Below, one piece after another: positions 12,149 through 24,741 of a stretch of DNA of 64,000 nucleotides. Each line of letters starts with the position of its first letter. The stretch's first letter is position 1. This DNA comes from Serinus canaria (lineage: Eukaryota > Chordata > Aves > Passeriformes > Fringillidae). The notes below the pieces were generated by a model. The model saw only the letters and a list, made by a program, of their open reading frames with translations. It was not told the origin of the DNA and did not search any database. Made by a program: the position numbers and the translations under genes. Where the stretch lies: the NCBI RefSeq assembly GCF_022539315.1, contig NC_066333.1, forward strand, positions 4,473,501 to 4,537,500, written 5' to 3'.

Positions 12149-15100
12149 TTTTATTTTCAATAATGATCTTTAAGCACGATATTCATGCTGGAAGAAATAT
12201 CCCTGCTGCCCACTCACTGTGGATGGCTTTGATGTGCCCAAATTCTGAATAATCTGTGAGGGTTTTGTCCTCATCTCAAGTGTGTGGTTAGAACAGAAAA
12301 GCTGCAGTGGAGGTGATCCAGTGTGTGATGTAATTAGTAACTTTTTATAAAGACATTAACTTTGGGTCCTTCAGCTGGGAAAAGGAAACCTGCCTGCTGC
12401 AGAGGTGCATAAAAGCCTGAGCTGCCAGGATAAACTAAATAGGGAGCAGCTCATCCCTGTTTCTCACAAGTAAGGGCTGTCAAAACAATTCATCAGGTCA
12501 CAGAATTAATATAAGCACACTAATTTACATTTTCATCTGACATATAGCTATAAAATGAAGCCACTTGCTATGGGATGTGTGAAGTTTATCTGGGTTCAAA
12601 TAGCCAAACCCATGGAAAAATTATCATCACTGGACACTGAATGTACTTTTACATATTTGGCATTGCTGAATATACCTGGCTTGTTCCTGCATTCTGTTTT
12701 TCCCAAGCAGGCTGCTCTTGGAGGAGGGTTATGGGAGCAGCTAAACTTTTCACCTGCCCCTGTTCTGTCATTATGTTGTAATGATTTCAGGAGGGATGTG
12801 GAAAGGATCCCAAAGGCCTGACATCTCCATTAATTCCCCTTCAGGGCACCAAGGAGGGGTCAGAGAAGCAGTTAACTCGGGGGCTAACACTTCCAGGCCT
12901 GCACTGGCTGTCACCTGGATGAATTTGTCTCAGCAAACCCTGCTGAAGTCCCCAGGAAAGGCTTGCCTGCAAGCTGCTGCAAAGTCTGAGTTTATTTCTT
13001 TGTTGCCCTGGACAGGAGTGGAGGAATGAAACAGCAGGATGGCAGGAAAGGGGAGAAAGGATGAGAGGAAAATCAGCAAAAAGAAAAGTGCAGCTCTACC
13101 TAATGAGGGCAAATCAGACAAGGAAATGTCTGGTGATGTTCACAATAATTCAGACATTGTCCCAGACCTTAATTACTGGCACAGGCAAGTGTAGAGCTGG
13201 TAGGAGGGAGGTGGATTGTGTCTGTGCTCTCCATCTGCTGCCTGCAGAGAGGGGAATGTTCCAGGCCAGGTGTTGCTGAGCATTGCTCTTGTCTAGCAGC
13301 AAGATAAGTTTAATTAAAGGGCTAATTATTCCCACTCTGGAAGCACCTATCCTTGTGGTTACAATCACACTCTAAGTCTTTCCTCTGGTGTTCCTGTGTT
13401 AGACATTTATCTTCCATTGTCACGTTACACTCTTGCTTTGCTTAAGGGAGGACAAGCCTTTGGTGCCTGTGAAAATTGGGAACAAAGGGAATTGGCTGGG
13501 CTTGGGTCTAGGTGATGCTTCATTGTAATGGCATTTGTCAGCACAAAAAGATCCTCCATGCTGGTTTTCTCTCCAGTGAGAAAGGTATTTTACAGTTGTG
13601 GTAACCAAGGGCTCGGATCAGAGGGGAATTGGACCCAGATGTTTGTGTTCTCTTGCAATTATTAAATCAGGCAAAGCTTCTTTCAGTTAAATCTGGAGTA
13701 ACCCACTCCTGATTTCCACAAGCCTGCTGGATTTACTTCAGAATAACAGACCATGGGATTATGTCTTTTGAAGTTTTATTCTTTTTTACCATCAGTTTTT
13801 TTGAAAGCTGTGGTGCAACCCAAGCTTGCTTTCCCTGCCTTTGTGGGCTGTGGAGAGCTCTGGCTCTTCTCACCACTCAAGGCAGGGTTTTCTAGCCCTA
13901 AGTATGAGCAGCTTCTCTTCAGTATGTGATCATGCCTTTCTTTTGACACTTTCTGATGTTATTGAAAGACATTATTTAGGCAGAACCTTAGATTCAAGCC
14001 AGGGTTTTTTTTCCACAAACTCCTGAAATTTACTGTCCAAAGGCTGATGTCCTGTTCTCCCAGGGCCCACAGAGTGGAGGGAGGTGGATCACCCCATTAC
14101 CAGGTAGAGGAGAGCTATTTGTTGGGAAAAACAGTTCTTCCAAGAAAACTGTCATCTTTCAAAACAAGCAGATAATTTGTATTTTCATGGGACTGTTTTA
14201 CATAATGCAGTGAGGACCTTGGGGTCTTCCTAAGCCCTGATTTCCTGGGAACTAGAGGGGGAATGCTCCTCTGCCCAGTTCTGTGGCTATGAGCTCTTAC
14301 ACACAAATGACCAAAACCTCCAGGCTAGAACCTTTCTTTCATGGCATTTTGAACCTTTTGCTGGCTGAAGCTTTGAGCCAGGTCAAACTGAGATGTGAGG
14401 TTCTCCCCGCTCCTCTTGTGGCCAAACTTCCAAAGCCCTATTACTCATCCTGCTTTAGCATTCCAGCCTTGCATTAATTACCCACTAATGGCTCCATTTC
14501 TTTGCAGGAAGCACTTTGTATTTTACTCCTGGAGCCAGCAGAGCTCTCACCGTGGATGGGTGAGGATATGCACCCGGTGTTTGTGATTTCAATTCAATCT
14601 CTGGGTTTTCCATGGGTCTCTAATGTGTGTCACATCCCCAGCCCTGCCCGGGGCACTGAGCAGCAAACACGTTCTTGCACAGGCTAAAACAAAGCAGAGA
14701 GAAAGCATCTAATGAATTCCAGCCCTGGAACAGCACAGGGAAGGAGAAGTGCCACCTCTGTACTGGGAGGATTTAAGAAGACATTTCTGAAACCACACAG
14801 CTAAAGTGAAGTCAAACCCCAAATGTGTCTGCTGGTGGAGTGTGTGCTAAAGCTTTGAGTGTCTGGTAGGACATGAGAGCTGAGAGACAGCAGTGCAAAA
14901 CATGCTGTGAAAAGAATTGTGGGCAAACCTAGAGTGGGATTTTTGTCACAAAGGCAGTGGTGTGAGCAGTTCTGAAGAGCAGTCCTTTCTCACAATTTAT
15001 GCCATGCAGGAAAAATGGGATATTTTACGGCCTTTGTAAACAGGGTCTGATCATTGACTCTACCTTCAATTATTTTCCATTTACATTAAAAAAAACCCCA

Positions 15101-15589
15101 TACATGTATCTTCATTTTTTGGCTGTCAAGGTCAAAAAGGGATAATCTACAATCTCCTGAAGCCCATGCAAGCTATATAGGATTTATTATACTTTGATAG
15201 GGAATAATTAGGCTCTGAGAACTCCTACCAAGATTTTCAACATAAACATGTCTAACTTGCTACCCACAAGTGTGATTGAAGGACAGGGAGAGAGAACCCC
15301 TCAAAACCACAATTTAGAATTTTCATTCCTCAGGGAGACCTGAAAATGTAAAACAGTGGCAGTGGGACTCGGACTTGGCAATGTTTATCTAAGGGAATGT
15401 TCATTTGTTTTCACTCAGGTTTGGAAAATGCAGTGTTTCAGCAGAAGGGTGGATTACAGCACTGGTGTGAAACCAGAGAAGAGGTACATGATGTTCTTGT
15501 CAGGATAAAGTGGGGAAGGAAAGGGGCAGAAAGTGGTGGAAAACCAACCATTTAGGGACTTCTGGGAGAAGCTGGATGTATTTGTGTTT
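12149..15589. other. Long single-copy non-coding stretch
   Basis: No gene or recognisable transposon is seen in these 3.4 kb. A few AT-rich words such as AGTTTAATTAAAGGGCTAAT at about 13307 look enhancer-like. Open frames are all below 90 codons and lack domains. Confidence 0.45.
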
Positions 15590-15895
15590 GTGGGGTCAGA
15601 TGGAATTCACTTGAAGGTGATGAACAAGTCAGCAGCTGAGATCTGTGTGGCTGTTTGGTGTCTGTGAGCCATCGTGGTGAGCTGGGGGAGGTCCCTGCTG
15701 GCTGTGGAAGGGCAGTGAGCAGGACCAGCCACCAGCCAGCTCAGGCAGTGCATCTCCAGCTCATGGAGCTCCTCCTCCTGCAGCCCATCTTCAGGCAGGG
15801 GCTCAAAGAGAAGAGATGCTGGTCAGGAAAATCAGCGTGAGTTCGTGCAGGGCAAATTGTGTTTGAGCACCACAACTGCCTTGGATTAGGAAATG
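15590..15895 (+). pseudogene. Decayed CR1-type LINE reverse-transcriptase fragment
   Basis: Translating across several frameshifts gives fragments that line up in order with the N-terminal part of CR1 ORF2 reverse transcriptase. Near 15600 it reads DGIHLKV, where the family has DGIHPRVL. Near 15675 it reads GELGEVPAG, where the family has a GEVPEDW segment. Near 15835-15890 it reads REFVQGKLCLSTTTAL, where the family has HGFTKGKSCLTNLVAF. Spacing is roughly right. There is no intact frame, so this is a dead LINE remnant in sense orientation. The subfamily is not determined, and the edges are approximate. Confidence 0.55.
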
Positions 15896-17871
15896 CCTGC
15901 TTGCATGGGTGCAGCCCAGGAGAGGGGCTTTGTGGGACCCCAGGCACAGCTGAGCTGGGGCAGCACTGCCAGCAGGCCCTCCCTGAGCAGGAGGTGGCAT
16001 CTGAGGACTCCCAGGGGCTCTTTGTTCCTGTGATTTGTGGACTGCAGTAAATCAGAGGCTGGACTGGAGCAAATGAGGAGCTGTCAGAACATGTTTATAT
16101 ACCTTTTTGTGAGAAGGGAGGCTGCTCCCTAGCACAGAGAGCATAAATCAAGCCTTCTCTAATTGAATGTGGTCAGAGAGAGGGTTCATAATCAAAAAAG
16201 GCACCTGGTCTGGGACTGGTCAGAAATGTCCCAGTCTAGGGACCTGAGGAAAGCATTTAAATGTCCAATGTCTTATAACAATAAAACTTCAAACAGTTTT
16301 TAAAACTTCAAACAGAATTCAGCCATGGTAGTGCAGATGTCAAGTAAAGATCCCCTGCTTTGAATTTTCCTACCCTGAGCTGAGGCAGGCTGTGTTTGGA
16401 GCCTCCTTCCCTCCTGCTGGGTGGCTGGGCCAGGTCTGAGCGTGGCTCTGTGCTGCCCTGACACACTGCTCTCACAGGGGAGGGCAGCAGAAGCCCAATG
16501 TTACTTTTCTGACATTGTCTAAAGGGAGAGTTTGAGGCTGGGAGGTCCAGATCTTACTCTGAAGTGTTCAGATTGCAATTCAGGAAGGGTTGATGCATCC
16601 AGCTGGCCACAGAGCAGACCAATTTGGTAAGAGTCCTGGACAGCCCTTGCTTTGTTCTAAACTTCTTCAGGGTATTTAGGAAAGCTGTAGAGTAGTGTGA
16701 ATTGAACAGCATTCAGGAAAGCCAAGCACCTTGCACCAGCTTCAGGGACTGAGGAGCTGGACAGCAAAGGGCTCTTCTGTGTCATTCTTTAAGTGCTTGT
16801 CCAGGTGGGACAGCTTTTCTGACCTGTGAGGAGCTCACCTAAGTGTGCTCTGCACAGCAAATGCAACTGCCAAGCCCTGTCAGAGCAGCTGAGCTCAGCC
16901 TGCCCTGAGCAGGGTGTCAGATCCTGCCTGGGGATGCCCTTTGTGCTCACTGTTCCTGAGCACAGGAAAGGATCCAGGAGCTTCATGGACAGTGAATGCT
17001 GGACTCCCAAAGAGAGAATATTTGCTGTAGAAACCTGAGTCCAAGAGCTGAAAGCAGCCATTTGGGGAAAGTGCACACAGAAAGATTCTCTCATTTCTGG
17101 CTGAGGCTGACTCAGGCAGAGAGCTTGTTTACCTATTCTGAATATTTGACCTTTCTGCTTTTTGGAAATGGGTTTTTTTTCCCCTCTTAATTATGTGGAA
17201 GGAGCACTTCCTTTCAGAGCTCTGATGGACTTCTCTATAAATAGCTCCTCAAGTCCCAGAACCTCACACTGGAGCCTTCAGCAAAGTCAGCATCCCTAGG
17301 ACTTTTTCAGCCCGAGATGGGAACCACGTGGAGTTTAATCATTAATCACCAGTCTTTAATTAACAGCTCTGGGCTTTGAACAAAAGGCACTTACTGCAAG
17401 GCTGCTGAGGGGCCCTGAACTCTTCAGTGTGCTTTCATCTGGGGGACCTGGTGGCCTTCCAAAGGGGGCTGGTGGAGCAACCTCCTCCTCCTCCTCCTGG
17501 GAAGGGTCACACAGCCCAGCAGCAGCAGATGTTCGTGCCCTGATCTCCATTGGCACAATTGTCCAGAGCTCAATGTGAGGATGCTGCCAGCTCCCCAAGG
17601 TGGGCAAAGGAGCAGAGAATCTCCAGAGCCCCATTGTCTCCACCAGGTGAGGTGGGTTTTAACCAGAGCAAGGAAGGAAGTTGCTCCAGGCTTGGAAAAT
17701 TTTACAGGGGAGTGTTCAAAATTGAGCACTCAAGAGAGAAAGAAAACATTGCTATAAAAGTTGACTCAGCCAGTATTTTTCTGCATTCCTGCTGCTGTGA
17801 TTGAAGATATTTGTTTTTAATATAGGCTTCTCCCATTTTTAGTCTGGTTTTCATGTAGTAAAAACTAAAGG
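15896..17871. other. Non-coding stretch
   Basis: The first 150 bases may still be LINE-derived but cannot be aligned by eye. A 14-base direct repeat (AAAACTTCAAACAG at 16283 and 16302) and a (TCC)n run at 17482-17500 are present. No gene is supported; open frames of about 100 codons at 16789-17094 and 17356-17729 are antisense pairs without domains. Confidence 0.4.
17305..17400. promoter_or_regulatory. Candidate regulatory block with clustered motifs
   Basis: Within 100 bases are a CACGTG E-box (about 17326), three TAAT/ATTA homeodomain-type cores including TTTAATTAACAG, and CTTTGAACAAAAG, which fits a TCF/LEF-type CTTTGA/ACAAAG pair. The clustering is suggestive, but each motif is short and could arise by chance. 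Confidence 0.25.
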
Positions 17872-17950
17872 GCAGATCCTCAGCTGATATAAATTGGCTC
17901 CAGTGAAGTTAATGGAGCCATGCTGGTGGGTACCAGCTGAGGGATCTGGC
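17872..17950. mobile_element. Ancient foldback element (imperfect inverted repeat)
   Basis: The left arm GCAGATCCTCAGCTG...GGCTCCA pairs with the right arm TGGAGCC...CAGCTGAGGGATCTGGC around a loop of about 10 bases (17903-17912). I recall this kind of palindrome, built on CAGATCCTCAGCTG and CTCCA..TGGAG, as a common old amniote repeat, but cannot name the family with confidence. It has no coding capacity. The arms have several indels, consistent with great age. Confidence 0.6.
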
Positions 17951-20900
17951 TCCTGCTGCAGTGCTCAGTACCCCCATTACACTGCCATGATTATCATCCT
18001 AATTCAGAAAATGGCTTCTCACAGCAATAAAACCAGCCCAGAGGATGGAAGATGAAAGGACTTCCTCCCCAACAGACCTGGTATTTTTCAACAGAATATT
18101 TTCCTTTATGTTCTCTTTTGTCAGAAAGTGCTCTTGAACAAAATGTTTTACACCAAAAACCCTCCCTGGGCAGGGCTCCCCTTGGTTTCAGTGTCCAAGA
18201 CTACACTTATGGCAAACAGTCAGGGCATGTTGAGGCTTGAGCAAGAGTATGAATTGGATCTTTAAAGGGCAGGGGTGATCCTGCACAGCAGCCAAAGCCC
18301 TGAGGTAACCCTGGCTTCTGCAGAAGAGGAGTTCTCACACTGATTGATCATTTTGCTCCTGCTCTGCCCTGTCTGGTTTTTCTAGTTCTGTCTGCTCAGG
18401 GAGAAAGAGCCAGGGAATTTTACAGGGCTCTGCACTTCCCTGGGGTCACAGGCACAAGGGAAAGGATGTGTTGGTGTTTTCCTCCTGGTGGTCAGCCCTT
18501 CAGCAGGCAGCAGGAGATGCTGGGCTGCAGGAGTGGGATAACCTGTGCTGCCTCATTGCTTGGAGCCATTGAGCACTGAAGGGAATAAACAGACACAAGG
18601 ACCTAAATAAAGGCAGATGGATGCATAGCTAGATCCCTGGGATGAAATATTTTGTTTGCCACAGCACTGCTGAGCTGCACACGGGTCTTTCTGTGCCAGA
18701 CGGGATTTTTACAGGGACATTGCTAAATGGAGGCAATAAATTTAACTTTAAAGGACCATGAATTGAAGCTTTTGGCTAAAAGCTGAAATGCTGTTACTCT
18801 TTACTGGGCCCTTTTAACTTCACTTGGAACAGGATAGTATATTTTGCTTCTCAGGCCCTTGGAAGTTGAAGGCCCTGCCTGTGGCAGGTCTCCTTCAGCT
18901 CCTTGGGAGCTGGGACCTTGTGGAGCAGCAACCCAACACTGTGGTGAACCTTTCAAGGTGAATATGAACCAGCCCAGGTGTTCTGGGTAAAGGTGAAACA
19001 CAGAAAGATCCCACCAGGGGGTTAAGGCAAGCTGTGGGTTCCACTTCTGCCAGCTGTGAGGAGTGCTGTGCCACTGTGAAATTAAATATCAGTACAGGTT
19101 TTGAGTGCCAGAAGAGCTAAAAGGACACACAGATGTGTTTCAGGGGTAGAAAAAACATTGTCCAATGGCCTGAATTAGCATATTAGTCTGGCTCTTGCTT
19201 CCAGACCTGAGCTGGTCCCCAAGCAGCAGTCACACAAATGCTGATTCAAAACAGTAGTTTTCCTACACACTCAACACTTTGAAACAACACAAACTGTTCC
19301 TGGGTTTGACCCTTCTGGTGACATGATCCAGTTTTAGTCTATTTATACCCTCTTCTGCTTTAAAGGAAAAACACTGGGTTTACACCAAACTCTTTTCAGA
19401 AGCAGCAAAACTTTTCTTGCTAACATCTCTTTGCACCTTACTACAGCTGCTCCTGGTACCTGTCCCCAGGGTTGGAATTACCCCTGAGGCAGGGATATTC
19501 AGTCTTGGAAGACTGGCTGCAAGGCCCTGCTGAAGGTACAATCTGCATTTGGCACCCATGTTCTTCTCTCCCAGGAGTTTATAAGACACAGAAATGTTTG
19601 GATCCAGCACAGGCTGACAGTGGAAGCTGGCCCAAGGCTCTTGGGCTGAGAGGGGATCACTGGTCTCATTGCAAACGTTGTGTGGTTGGAGTCTTGGCAG
19701 AGGGAGCCTCTGCTTACCCAGAGGGCTCAGGAATCCTACACTTTCAGCTGATATTTTAAAAAAGCCTTTGAAACAAGACCCCAGGCTGGCAGGCTGGAGG
19801 ATGCACACAGCTCTTACTTTTGTGACAGATGTGTCTGTTTCTTACCCTGATTAAAGAAGAGGATGATTGATCTGGAAACCTTTGCAGAAACTTTTATGCT
19901 TCCTTAGACAGGTGTTTGTGGCCAAGCATCTGCCTGGAGCCTGCAGAGCCTCTGCTCTCCTGTGTGCTGGTGCCCCACTCCTGGAAGGAGGAGGCAGAGC
20001 CACCACAGCTGGAGAGGTGGGTGAAGAAGGTGGCTGCTGGATCCAACCAGGCAAAGGAAAGCTTTGGAGCATATGGGTCCCAATGTGTGGTCCAAGCACA
20101 ACAGCTTGGTGAGTGTCCTGCAGGGAGACTTTTACCAGCACTGCAACAACAATTCATCATTGCCTGAAGGGTTGATGGGTCTGGTGCTCCTCGTCTTAAT
20201 TGACCTTGGCTGGAGACCTGAGTTTCAGTCCAGCTCAGCCACAGAGGGCTCGGGCTGGGCTCGAGCCCTAAGGAGGAGATTTATCAGAGAATCACATGAT
20301 TAATGGAACTGAGTGATCTCTGCTCAAGAGTGGCCAGGAATTGAATTAGCAGAGCAGGGATTTTGGCAGGTGGGAAGGGCTGGCAGAGCCAGACTTGAGC
20401 ACCCGTGGGCTCGGTGGGGTGCAGCCTCTAGCTGGGTGTGGGCTGCTTTGGGGGTCAGGGAGGAGGTCTGGCAGAACTGGAGGCACTGAAATCTGGGTTT
20501 GGGTTTGGATAAAAAAAAGGGAGTGTGGATTATTAACCCTTCACCCAGCAGCACCAAAATCAGGATTGTCCCCAGCCCTCTGGCAGACAGGGCAGGTGCA
20601 AAATGAAGCTCAGTTCAACAGCAACAGAAACAGAAGTTGCTGTTCCAGACTAAAAAGGTGATGGAGGGTGAGGAAAAAATGAGCAAATAAACAGAAATCA
20701 CCAAATGCTTTCTTTCTTGCCTGCTTTTCTCCCACACTTATTTCTTTTTCCCTCCGTGTCAACACCAAACAAGACAGACTAAAATTAATGGGGAAAGCAG
20801 CAATTAGCAAATTAGGTTAGCAGCGTGTTGCAGTGTGCCATGGCTGCCAGGTGTGAGGGGCTCTGGCAGGATATTTATTAATGGCTGTCAGAAAAGTGAC

Positions 20901-22966
20901 ACTTTGATGAATGAAGCTGGGTAATCGGCACCCTCCGACAGCGAGCACTGAGAGGCCTCAGCGTGCTAAACTGCAAAATCAAACCTTTCTGAAGCCCTGC
21001 ACAAAAATACAGCAGCAAAAATTGCTGCAAGAGGAGCAGCAATGAGGGTTTCCATCAGGGATTTGAATGTACCTTCTCTAAATGCTAGTTTTTGTTCCTG
21101 TAGCAGCTCTGCTGGGGAAGTTGTCAGGTTGAAGGTTTTGCAAGGCTTTGAAGGTTTTCCTTGGAATATGGGATTTGAGAATTTGTGAGTACAGGCAGCT
21201 TTGAGCTGTGGGTCCTGCTCGGGGTTGTGGGTCTATGCCAGTGCACCATCAGAGCCAGCAGCACTTCCCTCACACCTGGGCTTTGCCCTTTGAACACCAC
21301 AGCATCAATAATCCATAAACTGAGTTTGGGAACCACCTCCCTGCCCAAGGGATCAGTGTCTCTTGCCTGGTGGGCAGCAATTCCTCTGCTCCTCATTAAC
21401 ACTGACCTTGCTGTCCAGGAGCCCTCCTTGTGCACAGAAAAGTTAAAAGTGTTTCATCTGCAGGTGAGACATTTCTGCCATCAAGTTTCACCAGTGGCAT
21501 CCTGATGTTTCCACTGTTGATACTTTCAGCTTTGAGTCCCTTCTGATGGATGGTTTGTTCCTGTTGGAAATCAGTTGGTAAATGATCATTTTGGGTGTGA
21601 CTCCACCATCCAGGACCAACACTGGGTGTGTGTCAGGGTGAGGAACACCAGGGGAAGTGTTAATGCTGCAGGTTGTTGTGTAAAATCAGAGGGCACCAAA
21701 CCTTTGGCAAGAGTTTAGAGGAAGTTTTCTTTTAAGTTTAAGTTTTTTTTTTTTCCATAAAGAATTTCTTGAGAAGATTAATTTAGCTGCTGGGAGAGCA
21801 TCTGGATAAAAGATCACTCTGCAAAATGCTGGGGTACATGGAATTTTTTCCCATGTTTGCAGACTTTGGGTTGCACACTGTGCAGCACTTCAATAGCAGA
21901 GCTGCTCAAATCCCTCAATTCCATGGAGAAATTGAATACATTTTTATAAAATCCTGGTTCTGGTTTTGGCCAGCTAAAACAACTGTGTAAGTTTTGATTA
22001 AAAACATGAGAATAAATGTAAATCATATACCAGGCATTCATCTGTTCTTCTAGTTTGAAACGAAGCTGAAGGATCTTTCTGGAATTATCCATCAGGATCT
22101 GTGGGCTTGTTAAATTTGGATTGGCACTCAAAGCAAATCTGAAATTGTTCTCTTATGCTTTAATAATTGTATTTAGTTTCCTAATTTGGCTAGTAAGTTT
22201 ATCTCAGAAGAAAATTGAACTTTTAAAAGTATAAGCTGACCAGATGGCAAGAAATACTTCAAAATAAACTTTCTTTCTGAAACTTTGCTCTGTTTTCACT
22301 CTCTCTCTCATGAAAACAGCCTGTCTGCACAGCTCCAACCTGCAGAGGTGCACGTTCTTAAATCAAACAACTCCTGAATGAAACCAGGCTATTCCCTCTA
22401 CAGGGCAGAAGGCAGCAGAACCATGCCAAGAAAAACCAGTGGAGCCACCAGTGCTGCTGGTTCCTGGTGTCAGCTTCTGCAGCAGCCTCCAAGTGATGTC
22501 CCAGCTGGTGTGGCTGCTGGGTTTGGGTGTCACGATGGGTGTCCTGCTCTGCCAGCGCTGCTGCTCCTGCTTGTGACCTCTCTGAATCCCCCTGGGGGCT
22601 CTGGCAGCAGGAATCTGCCTCTCCCCTCCCTGCCTGGGGATGCTTTCAGGGCTCAGCAATGAAGGTGGGTTCTGCTTTCAGGTAAATATGGGTCTAATGG
22701 AAACAAGGTTTTGCTCTGAGTCATTCTAAAAGAAACAAGAAAAAGAAAAACAAAGAGAAGGGAAAAAGGAATCACTTATGAATTGTTCCAGGGGCAGGAG
22801 AAACTGTTCTCAAGTATTTTTTTTCTCTTACTGCAGCTTTTATTGGTCTTACTAAAGGAGCACGAGGGTCTTGTTTGGTTGTGTCAGGAGAACTGGACAA
22901 CCTGGAGCAGACTTGGGGTTGGTTTTTATGGACTCTCCCAGCAGTAGCAGCAGCAGCATGCCCAGC
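17951..22966. other. Long single-copy non-coding stretch
   Basis: No gene is supported in these 5 kb. Overlapping open frames at 19380-19808 and 19851-20303 occur on both strands at once, have no domains and reflect a low stop density in GC-richer DNA. Bases 20860-20960 are a candidate conserved block. Confidence 0.4.
20860..20965. promoter_or_regulatory. Candidate conserved non-coding element
   Basis: A repeat-free block joins AT-rich words (GGATATTTATTAATGGCTGT) to a segment with several CpGs (TCGGCAC, TCCGACAGCGAG, CAGCGTGC) in otherwise CpG-poor DNA. Retained isolated CpGs with TAAT cores often mark constrained enhancers. This is a composition-based guess. Confidence 0.25.
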
Positions 22967-23375
22967 TCTGGCTGTGGGCTGGGCTGTGTTATCCATCCCT
23001 GGCTGTGGGCTGGGCTGTGTTCTCCATCCCTGGCTGTGTTCTCCATCCCTGGGCTGTGTTCTCCATCCCTGGCTGTGTTCTCCATGCCTGGCTGTGGCTG
23101 GGCTGTGTTCTCCATCCCTGGCTGTGGCTGGGCTGTGTTCTCCATCCCTGGCTGTGTTCTCCATGCCTGGCTGTGGCTGGGCTGTGTTCTCCATCCCTGG
23201 CTGTGGCTGGGCTGTGTTCTCCATCCCTGGCTGTATTCTCCATCCCTGGCTGTGGCTGGGCTGTGTTACCCATCCCTGGCTGTGTTCTCCATGCCTGGCT
23301 GTGGCTGGGCTGTGTTCTCCATCCCTGGGCTGTGTTCTCCATCCCTGGCTGTGTTCTCCATCCATGGGCTGTGTT
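22967..23375. repeat. Minisatellite, 16 units of 19/20/30 bp
   Basis: Sixteen tandem copies of a core CTGTGTTCTCCATCCCTGG (19 bases) occur, some with an 11-base insert CTGTGGCTGGG that makes 30-base units and some with an extra G. A variant with CCATGCC in place of CCATCCC recurs in units 5, 8 and 13. Units 5-7 and 8-10 form a higher-order repeat of about 79 bases. None of the units carries a stop codon in any of the six frames, so open frames of up to 229 codons cover it on both strands. These are repeat artefacts, not genes. Length is likely polymorphic. Confidence 0.95.
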
Positions 23376-24741
23376 TATGGGTCCATTGCAGACCAGTCAA
23401 TCCAGGATTTCCAAGTCCTTCATTGGCATGTCACAGTCCCTCATTGGGCTGTTTTACCCCCTTCATCACTCACACTTGCCAGACTTTTCCCCAGTTTAGA
23501 GAGGACTTGTTCTCTTCATGTTCTTCATATATGAATTTTCAGAGTCTTCTGTCAAAGTAGAAGCAGACACCGAATATTTTCCCCATGTTTTGGAATTTAT
23601 AGTTCACATCTTCTTCCCACTGACCTGAACTGGGGTCAGCAAGGGGCAGAGCCCTGACTTTGCCCTGTGTTGTGGTGGGGAAATGCCCCAGCTCCAGTAA
23701 CCAATCCCATCTGCCTGACAGGAACTCACAGAGTGAAAAAAGACAAATGACTTGTCTGGCTTCAGCTTGTCTTGCCTTCACAAGGGAAAATATTGTCAGA
23801 ATTGCCTCTGTGTGGTGGCTGGGTGTGACTGGAAGGTGCTGCTGCCACTGCTTGCTGTGCACAAAGGGACTGCTGCCATCAGTGCTGCTGCTCCTCACTC
23901 TGCTCTCCCCTGTATGAAGACAAGGATTTTTTCATGACAGTGTGCTTGGTATCCACCTGCCCAAGCTGTTTTCTGTTTTCTTGTTGCACTCAGCTTGGCA
24001 ATGTTGTCATTTTCCAGGTACATGGGGTGTAATTAATGAGAATGTCATTCCCAGGTTGTTTTCAAAGACTAGACTGAGAGTCTGAGAAATTATTTCAGTC
24101 AAAGCTTTAGGATTTTTTGAACTGTTTTTTATTAAGAAAACTATGGGAGTACATCTGGAGGGAAATCACTGTGCTCATATTTTTAAGGACAGCAAGACCT
24201 GACCTCTCAGTAAAGCTGCTGAACTTGCCACCCATCAGGACAGCTGGGTGCACCAGGCAGGGCTGGCTCTCCCCTGTGTGCTGGGAGGAAAATTGTGTCC
24301 CTGTGGTGGTCCCAGGGGGTGGTGGCTGGTTGTGCTGAGGGTCAGATCCTGCCCTGAGGAGCTGAGGGGGAGGAAGGACAGGCTGTGACTTGGCCCAGAG
24401 TCCTCTCACTGTCCCTCAGGGCTGGCTGGGCTGGGCAGAGGTGTTGGCTGGGATATCTGTATTTTATTATACCTGTTACTTCTTTCACAAGAGTAGTAAG
24501 TCTGCTTTATGGGAGACCCTGAGTGACTCCACCAGGAGCACAGAGATTGGTTTTAGCACCTGTGCTCCCCAGGACATTGCTGCCCCAGCAGTGGCTCAGA
24601 GTGCCCAGGCTCAGACTCGGATGATGCACGATTGTGCTCGTTTAGGGATCTCCTTGGCCACTTTCCCCCTGAGCAAATATCCATAAAACTCCCTCCTATT
24701 GCTCTAAACTTTAACTTTCCTATTTGCAAAAGAGAAGTCTG
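23376..24741. other. Non-coding stretch before the first solo LTR
   Basis: Single-copy DNA of mixed composition. No gene or transposon is recognised. Opposite-strand open frames of about 100 codons overlap at 23539-23917 and 24107-24686 without domains. Confidence 0.45.

Noticed and set aside
16283..16315. 14-base direct repeat AAAACTTCAAACAG
   Set aside because: Too short and isolated to indicate a target duplication or element; probably local slippage.
22772..23560. Open frames of 164-229 codons on plus and 197 codons on minus
   Set aside because: They are translations of the minisatellite, whose unit lacks stop codons in all six frames.
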